Of a stretch of 50,214 nucleotides of DNA, positions 27,874-36,577 are shown piece after piece (position 1 is the stretch's first letter; each line of letters starts with the position of its first letter). A program made the translations under genes and the position numbers. This stretch comes from Polaromonas sp. (GTDB taxonomy: Bacteria; Pseudomonadota; Gammaproteobacteria; Burkholderiales; Burkholderiaceae_C), in NCBI GenBank assembly GCA_021731285.1, contig JAKFXR010000054.1, positions 1-50,214 on the forward strand, in the 5' to 3' direction. A model generated the notes under the pieces. That model was not told the origin of the DNA. It made no database searches and saw only the letters and a program-made list of their open reading frames with translations.

Positions 27874-28616
27874 ACCGGCTCGATTTCGGGGGCCGGCACG
27901 CGGTAGTCACAGGGGGCGCCACAGGCCTGGGTTATGCCATTGCGCAGCGCCTGATCGAGTCTGGCGGCAGCGTGACCTTGTGGGACCGCGACGAGGCGGC
28001 AGCCAAAAAGGCGGCGGTGGCCCTCGGTTCCGTGGCTTCTGCAGTAGCGGTGGACGTGTCGCAACATGCGTCGGTTCAGACGGCGGTTGCAGCCACATTG
28101 CGGATCGCACCCAAAGTGGACGCCCTGGTCAACAGCGCAGGTGTGACGGGTCCCAACGTCAAACTCTGGGACTACCCGGTGGACGACTGGCGGCAGGTGA
28201 TGGACGTGAACCTCAATGGCCTGTTTCTGTGCTGCCGAGAGTGGACGCCGCATCTGCGCGCCAACAACTACGGTCGCATCGTCAACATCGCTTCGGTTGC
28301 GGGCAAGGACGGCAACCCGAATGCCAGCGCCTACAGCGCCAGCAAAGCCGCCGTCATTGCGCTGACCAAATCGCTGGGCAAGGAACTGGCGGACACCGGG
28401 GTGCGTGTCAACTGCGTGACCCCGGCCGCGGTGAAGACGGCCATTTTTGACCAGATGACGCCCGAGCACATTGCCTTCATGCTCTCCAAAATTCCGATGG
28501 GCCGCTTCGGCACGCCCGAGGAGGTCGCGGCCATGGTGGCATGGCTGTGCACCGAAGACTGCTCTTTTTCAACCGGCGCCGTGTTCGATTTGTCGGGCGG
28601 TCGCTCCAGTTACTGA
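27870..28616 (+). CDS. SDR-family oxidoreductase
   Basis: A 248-residue classical SDR starting within the previous stop (ATGA). It has AVVTGGATGLGYAIAQRL, ALVNSAGVTGPNVKLWDYP, NIASVAGKDGN with the catalytic serine, YSASKAAVIALTKSLGKEL with YxxxK and CVTPAAVKTAIF. It is different enough from the preceding SDR to have its own substrate. In a non-phosphorylative sugar pathway it could be the aldose 1-dehydrogenase or a second keto-acid dehydrogenase. No lactonase gene is seen in the window. Confidence 0.87.
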   Translation: MNRLDFGGRHAVVTGGATGLGYAIAQRLIESGGSVTLWDRDEAAAKKAAVALGSVASAVAVDVSQHASVQTAVAATLRIAPKVDALVNSAGVTGPNVKLWDYPVDDWRQVMDVNLNGLFLCCREWTPHLRANNYGRIVNIASVAGKDGNPNASAYSASKAAVIALTKSLGKELADTGVRVNCVTPAAVKTAIFDQMTPEHIAFMLSKIPMGRFGTPEEVAAMVAWLCTEDCSFSTGAVFDLSGGRSSY

Positions 28617-28629
28617 TGGGGACATCCAT

Positions 28630-28747
28630 AAATCCGATTCTCGGGCGCATGGCTTCGTTGCGCGGTGCTCGGAATCCTCATGCACCTGAGTGCATTCCGG
28701 TGTCCTGCGCTCCGTGCGCCTTGCCCTGCATCCCGATAATCGAATTT
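28630..28747. repeat. Long imperfect inverted-repeat element, copy A
   Basis: Outer 16-nt arms at 28630-28645 and 28732-28747 pair with two mismatches. The centre is ATCCTCA followed by hairpin TGCAC-ctga-GTGCA (28681-28694) and TTCCGG. GGGCGCAT near the left and CTGCATCCCG near the right are shared with the element at 36578-36672. It fills most of the 178-bp gap between the second SDR and the FAH gene. Confidence 0.7.
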
Positions 28748-28794
28748 CTGGAAGCCCCATCCCATCTGATCTTGTGTAGCTAAAAAGGAAAAAC

Positions 28795-29643
28795 ATGAAA
28801 CTCGTTCGTTATGGCAACCCCGGCAAGGAAAAACCGGGCCTCATTGATGCTGACGGCAAACTGCGCGACCTGAGCGGTGTCATCCCCGACATCGGACCTG
28901 CCCAGTTGGGCGATGCAGCGCTCGCCAAGCTGCGCAAGCTCAAGACGACCAGCCTGCCGCTGGTCAAGGGCTCGCCGCGCATGGGCAGTCCTGTGACGGG
29001 CGTACCCAAATTCATTGCCATCGGACTTAACTACGCTGACCATGCGGCAGAGTCCGGATTGCCGATTCCGGCCGAACCGGTGGTCTTCATGAAAGCCACC
29101 TCCTGTATCCAGGGCCCGAACGACCCGGTCATGCTGCCCAAGGGTTCGGTCAAGACCGACTGGGAGATTGAACTTGGCGTGGTGATCGGCACGCGTGCCC
29201 GTTATGTCTCCAAAAAAGACGCCCTCAATTTTGTGGCCGGTTATTGCACCATCAACGATGTCAGCGAGCGTGAATTCCAGATCGAACGCGGCGGCACCTG
29301 GGACAAGGGCAAGGGCTGCGACACCTTCGGTCCCCTGGGCCCCTGGCTGGTAACCCGCGACGAAGTGCCCAATCCGCAAAAGCTGGCCATGTGGCTGGAC
29401 ATCAACGGCAAGCGGGTACAGACCGGCAACACCAAAACCATGATTTTCAACGTGGCGAAAATCGTCAGCTACGTCAGCGAATTCATGACGCTGGAGCCGG
29501 GTGACGTCATCACGACGGGTACCCCGCCGGGTGTGGGCCTGGGCATGAAGCCGCCTGTGTACCTGAAAAAGGGCGACGTCATGACCCTGGGCATAGCGGG
29601 CCTGGGCGAGCAGCGCCAGGTGGTCGTGCCCTTCAAAAAGTGA
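28795..29643 (+). CDS. Fumarylacetoacetate hydrolase family protein, probable 2,4-diketo-3-deoxy-aldonate hydrolase
   Basis: A 282-residue FAH-fold enzyme with AAAAAGGAAAAAC before ATG 28795. An N-terminal DUF2437-like region (MKLVRYGNPGKEKPGLID) precedes the catalytic domain: AIGLNYADHAAESG, VFMKATSCIQGPNDPV, and the metal site in KTDWEIELGVVIG (Glu, Glu) with the later NDVSEREFQ. TGTPPGVGLGMKPP closes the fold. Members of this type hydrolyse 2,4-diketo-3-deoxy-L-fuconate to pyruvate and lactate, or isomerise and hydrolyse other 2,4-diketo acids. Position after SDR genes and opposite a sugar-acid dehydratase supports that use. A long repeat precedes it, so its mRNA level may differ from that of the SDRs. 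Confidence 0.9.
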   Translation: MKLVRYGNPGKEKPGLIDADGKLRDLSGVIPDIGPAQLGDAALAKLRKLKTTSLPLVKGSPRMGSPVTGVPKFIAIGLNYADHAAESGLPIPAEPVVFMKATSCIQGPNDPVMLPKGSVKTDWEIELGVVIGTRARYVSKKDALNFVAGYCTINDVSEREFQIERGGTWDKGKGCDTFGPLGPWLVTRDEVPNPQKLAMWLDINGKRVQTGNTKTMIFNVAKIVSYVSEFMTLEPGDVITTGTPPGVGLGMKPPVYLKKGDVMTLGIAGLGEQRQVVVPFKK

Positions 29644-29751
29644 CAAGCCAGTGAAATTCAGGTCAAACTAGGGATTACCCTTGTTTGACTTAGAAAAAGT
29701 GCTCTAGAAGTCCCCTGTTCGGGGCAAGACGGATGGAAATGCTGCAAAATA

Positions 29752-29763
29752 GAACGATCGTTC
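29752..29763. promoter_or_regulatory. Candidate TetR operator palindrome
   Basis: GAACGATCGTTC is a perfect 12-bp palindrome ending 19 bp before the ATG of the TetR gene (29782). A palindrome of this size so near the start is the expected position of an autorepressor site, and the whole beta-oxidation operon would come under it. No convincing -35/-10 pair was identified next to it. Confidence 0.6.
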
Positions 29764-29781
29764 GTTTTTGTGGTGCTTTCC

Positions 29782-30459
29782 ATGTCCGTCACTGAACTTC
29801 CCGTCAAGACACCGCGCCCCGGCATGCAAAAGGGGCAGCAAACCAAGGCTGCCATTGTGGACGCGGCCCTGGGGCTGGCCACGCAGATCGGGCTGGAAGG
29901 CCTGAGCATAGGCGCTTTGGCCGAGGTCATGCACATGAGTAAATCAGGTGTGTTTGCCCACTTCGGCTCCCGGGAAGAACTCCAGATCTCCGTGATCCGC
30001 GAGTATTTTGCGCGTTTTGAAGAAGAGGTTTTCTACCCGGCCATGAAGCAGCCCAAGGGCCTGCCCCGCGTCCAGGCACTGTTTGGCAACTGGATGAAGC
30101 GGGTGGCGGTTGAGCTGCAGTCGGGCTGCATTTTCATCAGTGGCGCGGTGGAGTTTGACGACCGGCCTGGCCCGGTGCGTGATGCATTGGCCACCTCGGT
30201 CCAGACCTGGCTGGCCGCGATGTACCGCGCGGTGGTGCTGGCCAAGGAGGCCGGCCATCTGCGCGCTGACGCTGACGAGCGCCAGATCGCGTTTGAAATC
30301 CACGGCTTGATCCTCGCGCTGCATTACGAGGCACGTTTTCTCAAAACCCCTGGCTCCATGGACCGCACCTTGCAGGCCTTCCAGAGCATTCTGGCCCGCT
30401 ACGGCACCGACGCAGCGCCAGCGCTGCCGCACGCTTTTTTCAATTCATCTCCCGTTTAA
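29782..30459 (+). CDS. TetR-family transcriptional regulator of the beta-oxidation operon
   Basis: A 225-residue regulator from ATG 29782; a GTG at 29770 is an alternative. The N-terminal DNA-binding domain reads GQQTKAAIVDAALGLATQIG, LSIGALAEVMHMSKSGVFAHFGSREELQ. The C-terminal domain (about 85-215) contains FISGAVEFDDRPGPVRDAL, a pattern seen in a TetR_C subgroup often found next to acyl-CoA dehydrogenase genes. It precedes the acyl-CoA dehydrogenase gene by 24 bp and probably represses it until a fatty acyl-CoA binds. FadP is the TetR regulator described for fatty acid genes in betaproteobacteria; identity with it is not proven. Confidence 0.9.
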   Translation: MSVTELPVKTPRPGMQKGQQTKAAIVDAALGLATQIGLEGLSIGALAEVMHMSKSGVFAHFGSREELQISVIREYFARFEEEVFYPAMKQPKGLPRVQALFGNWMKRVAVELQSGCIFISGAVEFDDRPGPVRDALATSVQTWLAAMYRAVVLAKEAGHLRADADERQIAFEIHGLILALHYEARFLKTPGSMDRTLQAFQSILARYGTDAAPALPHAFFNSSPV

Positions 30460-30483
30460 TTTTCCCTTTCAAAGGACGCCACC

Positions 30484-32280
30484 ATGCCCCAATACACCCC
30501 ACCTCTGCGCGACATGCAGTTTGTCATGCACGAAGTGCTGAAGGTCACCGATGAGCTCAAGGCCTGCCCGCCACATGCAGACATCGACGAAGACACCATC
30601 AACGCCGTGCTGGAAGAAGCGGGCAAGTTTGCGGCCGAGGTGACCTTTCCGCTCAATGTCAGCGGTGACCAGGAGGGTTGCAAGCTGGACACCAAAACGC
30701 ATGAAGTGACAACGCCCAAGGGGTTCAAGGAGGCTTACGCCAAATACGTCGAAGGCGGCTGGCCAGCACTCAGCGGCGACCCCGAATACGGCGGCCAGGG
30801 CCTGCCGCTGGTGGTCAACCAGTGCTTCTATGAAATGCTCAACAGCGCCAACCAGGCCTGGACCATGTACCCCGGCCTCACCCACGGCGCGCACGCTGCG
30901 CTACACGCACACGGCACCGACGAGCAAAAGCAGACCTATCTGCGCAAGATGACCAGCGGCGAGTGGACCGGCACCATGTGCCTGACCGAGCCGCATTGCG
31001 GCACCGACCTGGGCCTGATGCGCACCAAGGCAGAACCGCAGCCCGACGGCACCTACAAGATCACCGGCAACAAGATCTTCATCAGCGCTGGCGAGCATGA
31101 CATGACCGACAACATCGTTCATCTGGTCTTGGCCCGCATCACCGATGCACCTCCAGGCATCAAGGGCGTGAGCCTGTTCATCGTGCCCAAGTTCCTCGTC
31201 AACAAGGACGGCAGTCTGGGCGAGCGCAACGGCATTTACTGTGGCGGCCTCGAACACAAGATGGGCATCCATGGCAACTCGACCGCGCAGATCGTGATCG
31301 ACGGCGCCATCGGCACGTTGGTGGGTCAGCCGAACAAGGGCATGCAGGGCATGTTTGTGATGATGAACGCCGCCCGTTTGGGCGTGGGCAACCAGTCACT
31401 GGGTCTGACGGAAGTGGCCTATCAAAATGCGCTGGCCTATGCCAAAGACCGCATCCAGATGCGCTCGCTGTCGGGGCCCAAGGCCAAAGACAAGCCGGCC
31501 GACCCGATCATCGTACACCCCGACGTGCGCAAGATGCTGCTGACCGCCAAGGCCTACGCAGAGGGCGGCCGCGCGCTGCAGATCTACTGTGCCGTGCTGC
31601 TCGACAAGGAGCACAGCCACCCCGACGAGAAAGTGCGCAAGGACAGCGGCGAAATGCTGTCGCTGCTGACCCCCATCGTCAAGGCCTTCCTCACCGACAA
31701 CGGCCACATCTCCACCAATGCCTGCATGCAGGTTTTTGGCGGCCATGGCTTCATCAAGGAGTGGGGCATGGAGCAGTTTGTGCGTGACAACCGCATCAAC
31801 ATGATCTACGAAGGCACCAACACCATCCAGTCGCTGGACCTGTTGGGCCGCAAGGTGCTGAGCAACAACGGCGCCACGCTCAAGAAGCTGGGCCAGCTGA
31901 TCGGTACCCTCGTTGCGGAAGAAGGCGTCAACGAAAAGATGGCCGAGTTCATCAACCCGCTGGCTTACCTGGGCGACCAGATGACCAAGTTCACCACCGA
32001 ACTCGGTTTCAAGGGCTTCCAGAATCCCGATGAGGTCGGCGCTGCCGCGGTGGACTACCTGCGCGTCGCAGGCCACCTGGTGTTTGGCTACTTCTGGGCG
32101 CGCATGGCGCAGGTGGCGCTGCGCGAAATTGCCGCAGGCAACACTGACAAGTTCTACCAGGCCAAGCTGCAGACCGCACGTTTCTACTTCGCCAGACTGT
32201 TCCCGGAGACCGCAACACTGATGCGCACAGCGCGCAGCGGCAGCAAGGTCCTGATGGAAACCGACGAGGCCCTGGCCTGA
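30484..32280 (+). CDS. Acyl-CoA dehydrogenase (long, DmdC/FadE-like type with extra N- and C-terminal domains)
   Basis: A 598-residue FAD enzyme with AAAGGA before its ATG. The short N-terminal AcylCoA_DH_N domain (YTPPLRDMQFVMHEVL) is followed by the usual core: LTEPHCGTDLG and KITGNKIFISAGEHD around residues 165-205, QVFGGHGFIKEWGMEQ and the catalytic base in MIYEGTNTIQSLDLLG near residue 445, then a C-terminal acyl-CoA dehydrogenase extension to the end. The class oxidises acyl-CoA at C2-C3 with electrons passing to ETF. Context with hydratase/dehydrogenase and thiolase indicates fatty acid beta-oxidation; 3-methylmercaptopropionyl-CoA is an alternative substrate in related DmdC enzymes. 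Confidence 0.94.
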   Translation: MPQYTPPLRDMQFVMHEVLKVTDELKACPPHADIDEDTINAVLEEAGKFAAEVTFPLNVSGDQEGCKLDTKTHEVTTPKGFKEAYAKYVEGGWPALSGDPEYGGQGLPLVVNQCFYEMLNSANQAWTMYPGLTHGAHAALHAHGTDEQKQTYLRKMTSGEWTGTMCLTEPHCGTDLGLMRTKAEPQPDGTYKITGNKIFISAGEHDMTDNIVHLVLARITDAPPGIKGVSLFIVPKFLVNKDGSLGERNGIYCGGLEHKMGIHGNSTAQIVIDGAIGTLVGQPNKGMQGMFVMMNAARLGVGNQSLGLTEVAYQNALAYAKDRIQMRSLSGPKAKDKPADPIIVHPDVRKMLLTAKAYAEGGRALQIYCAVLLDKEHSHPDEKVRKDSGEMLSLLTPIVKAFLTDNGHISTNACMQVFGGHGFIKEWGMEQFVRDNRINMIYEGTNTIQSLDLLGRKVLSNNGATLKKLGQLIGTLVAEEGVNEKMAEFINPLAYLGDQMTKFTTELGFKGFQNPDEVGAAAVDYLRVAGHLVFGYFWARMAQVALREIAAGNTDKFYQAKLQTARFYFARLFPETATLMRTARSGSKVLMETDEALA

Positions 32281-32311
32281 CCCCTGAACTTATAAGCAAT
32301 TTGTCAGTTTA

Positions 32312-32352
32312 GCCCTTGTACGGTGTGGTTGGACAGCTATTATTTTTATAGC
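32312..32352 (+). repeat. Interspersed element copy 4
   Basis: GCCCTT, 18 nt, GCTAT, 7 nt (TATTTTT), ATAGC on the + strand, between the acyl-CoA dehydrogenase and hydroxyacyl-CoA dehydrogenase genes. GGTGTGG at 32322-32328 can pair with CCACACC at 32385-32391, enclosing the GCTAT stem. The 135-bp gap holds nothing else I recognise apart from the next gene's ribosome-binding site. Confidence 0.8.
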
Positions 32353-32415
32353 AAGCTATTCACCCTGACTTGCCCGGACAAGGCCCACACCACTGATACT
32401 TGAAGAAAGAAATCC

Positions 32416-34830
32416 ATGTCACGTTTCCAGGTTAAAAAAGTCGCCGTGCTGGGCGCAGGCGTGATGGGTGCGCAGATTGCCGCCCATCTGGTCAATCTCA
32501 AAATTCCGGTGGTGCTGTTTGACCTTCCGGCCAAGGAAGGCCCGAAAAACGGCATCGTCATCAAGGCCGTGGAGGGTTTGAAAAAACTCAAGCCCGCGCC
32601 GCTGGGTGTGCCGGAAGACGCGGCCCTGATTGGCCAGGCCAACTATGAAGAACACATGGAGGTGCTCAGGGAGTGCGACCTGATCATCGAAGCGATTGCC
32701 GAGCGTATGGACTGGAAGACCGACCTGTACCACAAGATCGCGCCTTTCATTGCCGACAGCGCCATCGTTGCCAGCAACACCTCCGGCCTGTCGATCACCA
32801 AACTCAGCGAGGCGCTGCCCGAGGCCATCAAGCCGCGTTTTTGCGGTATCCACTTTTTCAACCCGCCGCGCTACATGACGCTGGTCGAGCTGATCAACAC
32901 GCCCACGACCGAGCCGAAAGTGCTGGACGATCTGGAAGCCTTTGTCACCAGCGGCCTGGGCAAAGGTGTGATCCGCGCGCACGACACCCCCAACTTCATC
33001 GCCAACCGCGTGGGCATTGCCGGCATGCTGGCCACCATCAAGGAAGCAGAAAACTTTGGCCTGAGCTACGACGTGGTCGATGATCTGACCGGCAAAAAGC
33101 TGGGGCGCGCCAGCTCCGGCACCTTCCGCACCGCCGATGTGGTGGGCCTGGACACCATGGCGCACGTCATCAAAACGCTGCAGGACAACCTGGGCCCCGG
33201 CAAGGTCGAGGATCCGTTCTCGGACATGTATGGCACACCGCCTGTGCTGGCGAAGTTGCTGGAAGCAAAAAGCCTGGGCCAGAAAACCGGCGCGGGCTTT
33301 TACAAGAAGGTGGGCCGCGACATCATGCGGCTGGACCCGGAAAGCATGGAGTATGTCGCCGGTGGCGCCAAGGCCAACGAGGTCGTGGGTCGCATGCTCA
33401 AAAAGCCGGCGGGTGAGCGCCTGAAGCTGCTCCGTGAAGCCGAGGGCGCGGAGGCGCGTTTCCTGTGGGCCATCCTGCGCGACCAGTTCCACTATGCCGC
33501 CGTGCATCTGGCAAGCATTGCCGACACTGCGCGCGACATTGACTTTGCCATGCGCTGGGGCTTTGGCGCCAAGCAGGGCCCGTTCGAACTCTGGCAGCAA
33601 GCTGGCTGGCTGCAGGTGGCGAACTGGATCAAGGAAGACATTGATTCAGGCAAGGCCATCAGCAAGGCACCGTTGCCTGACTGGGTCTTCAAAGGGCCGG
33701 TGGCCGATGCCGGGGGCGTGCACACCGCAGAAGGATCATGGAGTGCCTCGGCGAAGAAATTCATCGCGCGCCGCAAGCTGCCGGTTTATGAGCGTCAGTT
33801 CTTCCCTGAAAGCGTTCTGGGCTCTGGGGCCCCAGCGTTTGAAACGGCAGGGACGACGCTGCATGAAGACGATGCCATCCGCCTGTGGACGCTGGATGGT
33901 GAGCAGGGCGATGTTGTCATTGCCAGCATCAAGACCAAGATGCACGCCATCAGCCCCGATGTGGCCGAGGGCCTCGCCATGGGTGTGGACCTGGCCGAGA
34001 AAAGCTACAAGGGTTTGGTTATCTGGTCCAACGACGAGATGTTTTCCGCCGGTGCCGACCTGCAGGCCATGCTGCCGGCCTTCATGATGGGCGGCGCCAA
34101 GGCGATTGAAGGGGCCGAAGCCGAACTGCAGAACGTGATGCTCAAGCTGCGTTATGCATCCGTGCCAGTGATCTCTGCGATTCGCGGCCTCGCGCTGGGC
34201 GGTGGCTGCGAGATGGCAGTGTATTCAGCCAAACGCGTGGCGGCGATGGAGAGCTACATCGGCCTGGTGGAAGTGGGCGTGGGCCTGGTGCCTGGCGCCG
34301 GCGGCCTGGCCTACATCGCACGCCGCGCGGCGGAAAACGCTGCCGCATCGACCAACAAGGACGTGCTGCCTTTCCTGACCGAAGGTTTCACGGCTGCCGC
34401 GATGGCCAAAGTCGGCACCAGCGCAATTGAAAGCCGCAAGATTGGCTACTTGCTGGACAGCGACGTGATTGTGCCGAACAAGGACGAGTTGCTGTTTGTC
34501 GCGCTCAACGAAGCGCGTGCGATGTTCAACTCCGGCTACCGGGCCCCGCACAAGCGGCCCTTCCCGGTGGTGGGCCGCAGCGGCGTGGCCACCATCAAGG
34601 GCCAACTGGTCAACATGCGCGACGGCGGTTTCATCAGCGCACATGACTTCCACATTGCCAGCCTGATCGCCAACGTGGTCTGTGGTGGCGACGTGGACGC
34701 CGGATCGCTGGTCACGGAAGAGTATTTGATGACGCTGGAGCGCAAGGCTTTTTGTTCGTTGCTCGAGCATCCCAAGACGCAGGAAAGAATCATGGGAATG
34801 ATGAGTACGGGTAAGCCCGTCCGCAACTGA
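32416..34830 (+). CDS. 3-Hydroxyacyl-CoA dehydrogenase/enoyl-CoA hydratase bifunctional protein
   Basis: An 804-residue protein with the dehydrogenase first: VAVLGAGVMGAQIAAHLVN at residues 9-27, ASNTSGLSITKLSEAL, the catalytic histidine in GIHFFNPPRYM, NFIANRVGI and ADVVGLDTMAHV. A hydratase/isomerase domain follows from about residue 490: MFSAGADLQAML, IRGLALGGGCEMAVYSA, and VEVGVGLVPGAGG with a glutamate in the catalytic region. This order (HAD then ECH) matches FadN of Bacillus rather than E. coli FadB, which has ECH first. It performs the two middle steps of beta-oxidation, and the thiolase gene lies two genes downstream. Confidence 0.94.
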   Translation: MSRFQVKKVAVLGAGVMGAQIAAHLVNLKIPVVLFDLPAKEGPKNGIVIKAVEGLKKLKPAPLGVPEDAALIGQANYEEHMEVLRECDLIIEAIAERMDWKTDLYHKIAPFIADSAIVASNTSGLSITKLSEALPEAIKPRFCGIHFFNPPRYMTLVELINTPTTEPKVLDDLEAFVTSGLGKGVIRAHDTPNFIANRVGIAGMLATIKEAENFGLSYDVVDDLTGKKLGRASSGTFRTADVVGLDTMAHVIKTLQDNLGPGKVEDPFSDMYGTPPVLAKLLEAKSLGQKTGAGFYKKVGRDIMRLDPESMEYVAGGAKANEVVGRMLKKPAGERLKLLREAEGAEARFLWAILRDQFHYAAVHLASIADTARDIDFAMRWGFGAKQGPFELWQQAGWLQVANWIKEDIDSGKAISKAPLPDWVFKGPVADAGGVHTAEGSWSASAKKFIARRKLPVYERQFFPESVLGSGAPAFETAGTTLHEDDAIRLWTLDGEQGDVVIASIKTKMHAISPDVAEGLAMGVDLAEKSYKGLVIWSNDEMFSAGADLQAMLPAFMMGGAKAIEGAEAELQNVMLKLRYASVPVISAIRGLALGGGCEMAVYSAKRVAAMESYIGLVEVGVGLVPGAGGLAYIARRAAENAAASTNKDVLPFLTEGFTAAAMAKVGTSAIESRKIGYLLDSDVIVPNKDELLFVALNEARAMFNSGYRAPHKRPFPVVGRSGVATIKGQLVNMRDGGFISAHDFHIASLIANVVCGGDVDAGSLVTEEYLMTLERKAFCSLLEHPKTQERIMGMMSTGKPVRN

Positions 34831-34835
34831 AAGCC

Positions 34836-35339
34836 ATGGAGCACACCCCCAACCGCCTGGAGCGGCAATTGGAACGGCTCTCTGAAGTGCCGGCCTTTGC
34901 ACGGCCCTGGTTTCGCAGCGTGGTGCTTCGTCGCGCCGTGCCTTTCACTGGCACGGCCGGACTCGACTTCCTGCAGATGACGCCCCATCAGGTGGAAATC
35001 GGCATCAAAAACGCGAAGAAGGTGCAAAACCACATTGGCGGCGTGCACGCGTCGGCCATGAACCTGCTGGCGGAAACCGCCACCGGCATGGTGGTCGGCA
35101 TGAATGTGCGCGACGACTGCATCCCGCTGGCCAAGGAGCTGAAGATGGCGTTCAAAAAGCGCGCCACCGGTGGGCTGCGCGCGGTTGCCACCTTGAGCGA
35201 AGAACAGCGTGCCCTCATGCGGGCCAGTGACAAGGGTGAAGTCCATGTGCCGGTCGTCGTGACCGACGAGGCCGGGGTGAACCCGGTGGAATGTGAATTT
35301 GTGTGGGCCTGGATTCCATCCGGTCCGCGAAAGAGCTAA
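34836..35339 (+). CDS. DUF4442 hotdog-fold protein
   Basis: A 167-residue protein located 5 bp after the hydroxyacyl-CoA dehydrogenase gene. The region NHIGGVHASAMNLLAETATGMVVG matches the PaaI-like hotdog pattern in which N-x-x-G-x-x-H precedes the long helix, as in DUF4442 proteins. No signal peptide or membrane helix is visible. It may be an acyl-CoA thioesterase that frees CoA or removes dead-end intermediates during fatty acid breakdown; activity in this family is not well established. Co-transcription with beta-oxidation genes supports a role in acyl-CoA handling. Confidence 0.85.
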   Translation: MEHTPNRLERQLERLSEVPAFARPWFRSVVLRRAVPFTGTAGLDFLQMTPHQVEIGIKNAKKVQNHIGGVHASAMNLLAETATGMVVGMNVRDDCIPLAKELKMAFKKRATGGLRAVATLSEEQRALMRASDKGEVHVPVVVTDEAGVNPVECEFVWAWIPSGPRKS

Positions 35340-35360
35340 AGAATCAAAGGAAAAAACATC

Positions 35361-36560
35361 ATGGCCAAACAAGTCCAGGAAGCCTACATCGTTGCCGCCA
35401 CGCGCACGCCCATCGGGCGCTCGCATCGGGGCTTTTTCCGCAACACCCGGCCTGACGAGCTGCTGGTCCATGCCTTGCAGGCTGCGCTGGCACAAGTGCC
35501 TTCGCTGGACCCCAAGGCGATTGAAGACATCATCTGCGGGTGCGCCATCCCCGAAGGACCCCAGGGCCTGAACATTGCGCGCATTGGCGCGGTGCTGGCT
35601 GGCCTGCCGACCAGCGTGGGCGGCATCACCGTCAACCGCTTCTGCGCCTCTGGCCTGAGTGCGATCCAGATGGCCGCCGACCGTATTCGTGTGGGTGAGG
35701 CCGACGTGATGGTCGCCGCCGGTACCGAGAGCATGAGCATGGTGCCCATGTCGGGAAATTCGCCGTCACTTTCGCCGTCCATGTTCAGCAACGACGAAAA
35801 CATCGGCATTGCCTATGGCATGGGGCTGACCGCCGAGAAAGTCGCTCAGCAGTGGAAGGTCTCGCGCGAGGCGCAGGACCAGTTTGCACTGGAGTCGCAT
35901 CTCAAGGCCATCAAGGCCCAGCAAAGCGGCGAGTTCACCGCCGAAATCACGCCGGTTGAGGTCACCGACCGGTCACCTGATCTGGACAGCGGCGAAGTGA
36001 TTGCCAAAAGCCGCACGGTGAACCTCGACGAAGGCCCGCGTCCTGACACCTCGCTCGAAGGCCTGGCCAAACTCAAGACAGTGTTTGCTGCGCGTGGCTC
36101 GGTCACGGCAGGCAACAGCTCACAGACCTCCGACGGCGCAGGCGCGCTGATTCTGGCCAGCGAAAAGGCCGTCAAGGAATTTGGCCTCAAACCGCTGGCG
36201 CGTTTTGTCAGCTATGCGGCCAAGGGCGTGCCACCCCACATCATGGGCATAGGCCCCATTGAGGCGATTCCGGCGGCGCTGCGTTATGCAGGCCTGAGCC
36301 AGGACGACATCGACTGGTACGAGCTCAATGAAGCCTTTGCCGCGCAATCGCTGGCCGTCATCAACACACTCGGGCTGAACACGGCGAAAGTGAATCCGAT
36401 GGGCGGGGCAATTGCGCTGGGTCATCCGCTGGGCGCCACCGGTGCGATTCGTGCGGCCACGGTGATCCATGCCTTGCACCGGCACAAACTGAAATACGGC
36501 ATGGTGACCATGTGTGTAGGCATGGGGCAAGGCGCAGCAGGCATCTTCGAGCGCGTTTAG
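35361..36560 (+). CDS. Acetyl-CoA C-acyltransferase (thiolase, FadA/FadI type)
   Basis: A 399-residue thiolase with AAAGGAAAAAAC before ATG 35361. The acyl-accepting nucleophile is C95 in VNRFCASGLSAIQ. NSSQTSDGAGALI, YELNEAFAAQSLAV, the base histidine in GGAIALGHPLGATGA and the second cysteine in MVTMCVGMGQGA are all present. Length and motifs fit a degradative 3-ketoacyl-CoA thiolase, which splits 3-ketoacyl-CoA with CoA to acetyl-CoA and a shortened acyl-CoA. It completes the spiral together with the two enzymes encoded upstream. Confidence 0.95.
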   Translation: MAKQVQEAYIVAATRTPIGRSHRGFFRNTRPDELLVHALQAALAQVPSLDPKAIEDIICGCAIPEGPQGLNIARIGAVLAGLPTSVGGITVNRFCASGLSAIQMAADRIRVGEADVMVAAGTESMSMVPMSGNSPSLSPSMFSNDENIGIAYGMGLTAEKVAQQWKVSREAQDQFALESHLKAIKAQQSGEFTAEITPVEVTDRSPDLDSGEVIAKSRTVNLDEGPRPDTSLEGLAKLKTVFAARGSVTAGNSSQTSDGAGALILASEKAVKEFGLKPLARFVSYAAKGVPPHIMGIGPIEAIPAALRYAGLSQDDIDWYELNEAFAAQSLAVINTLGLNTAKVNPMGGAIALGHPLGATGAIRAATVIHALHRHKLKYGMVTMCVGMGQGAAGIFERV

Positions 36561-36577
36561 CGGCGGGGCTACTGCGC

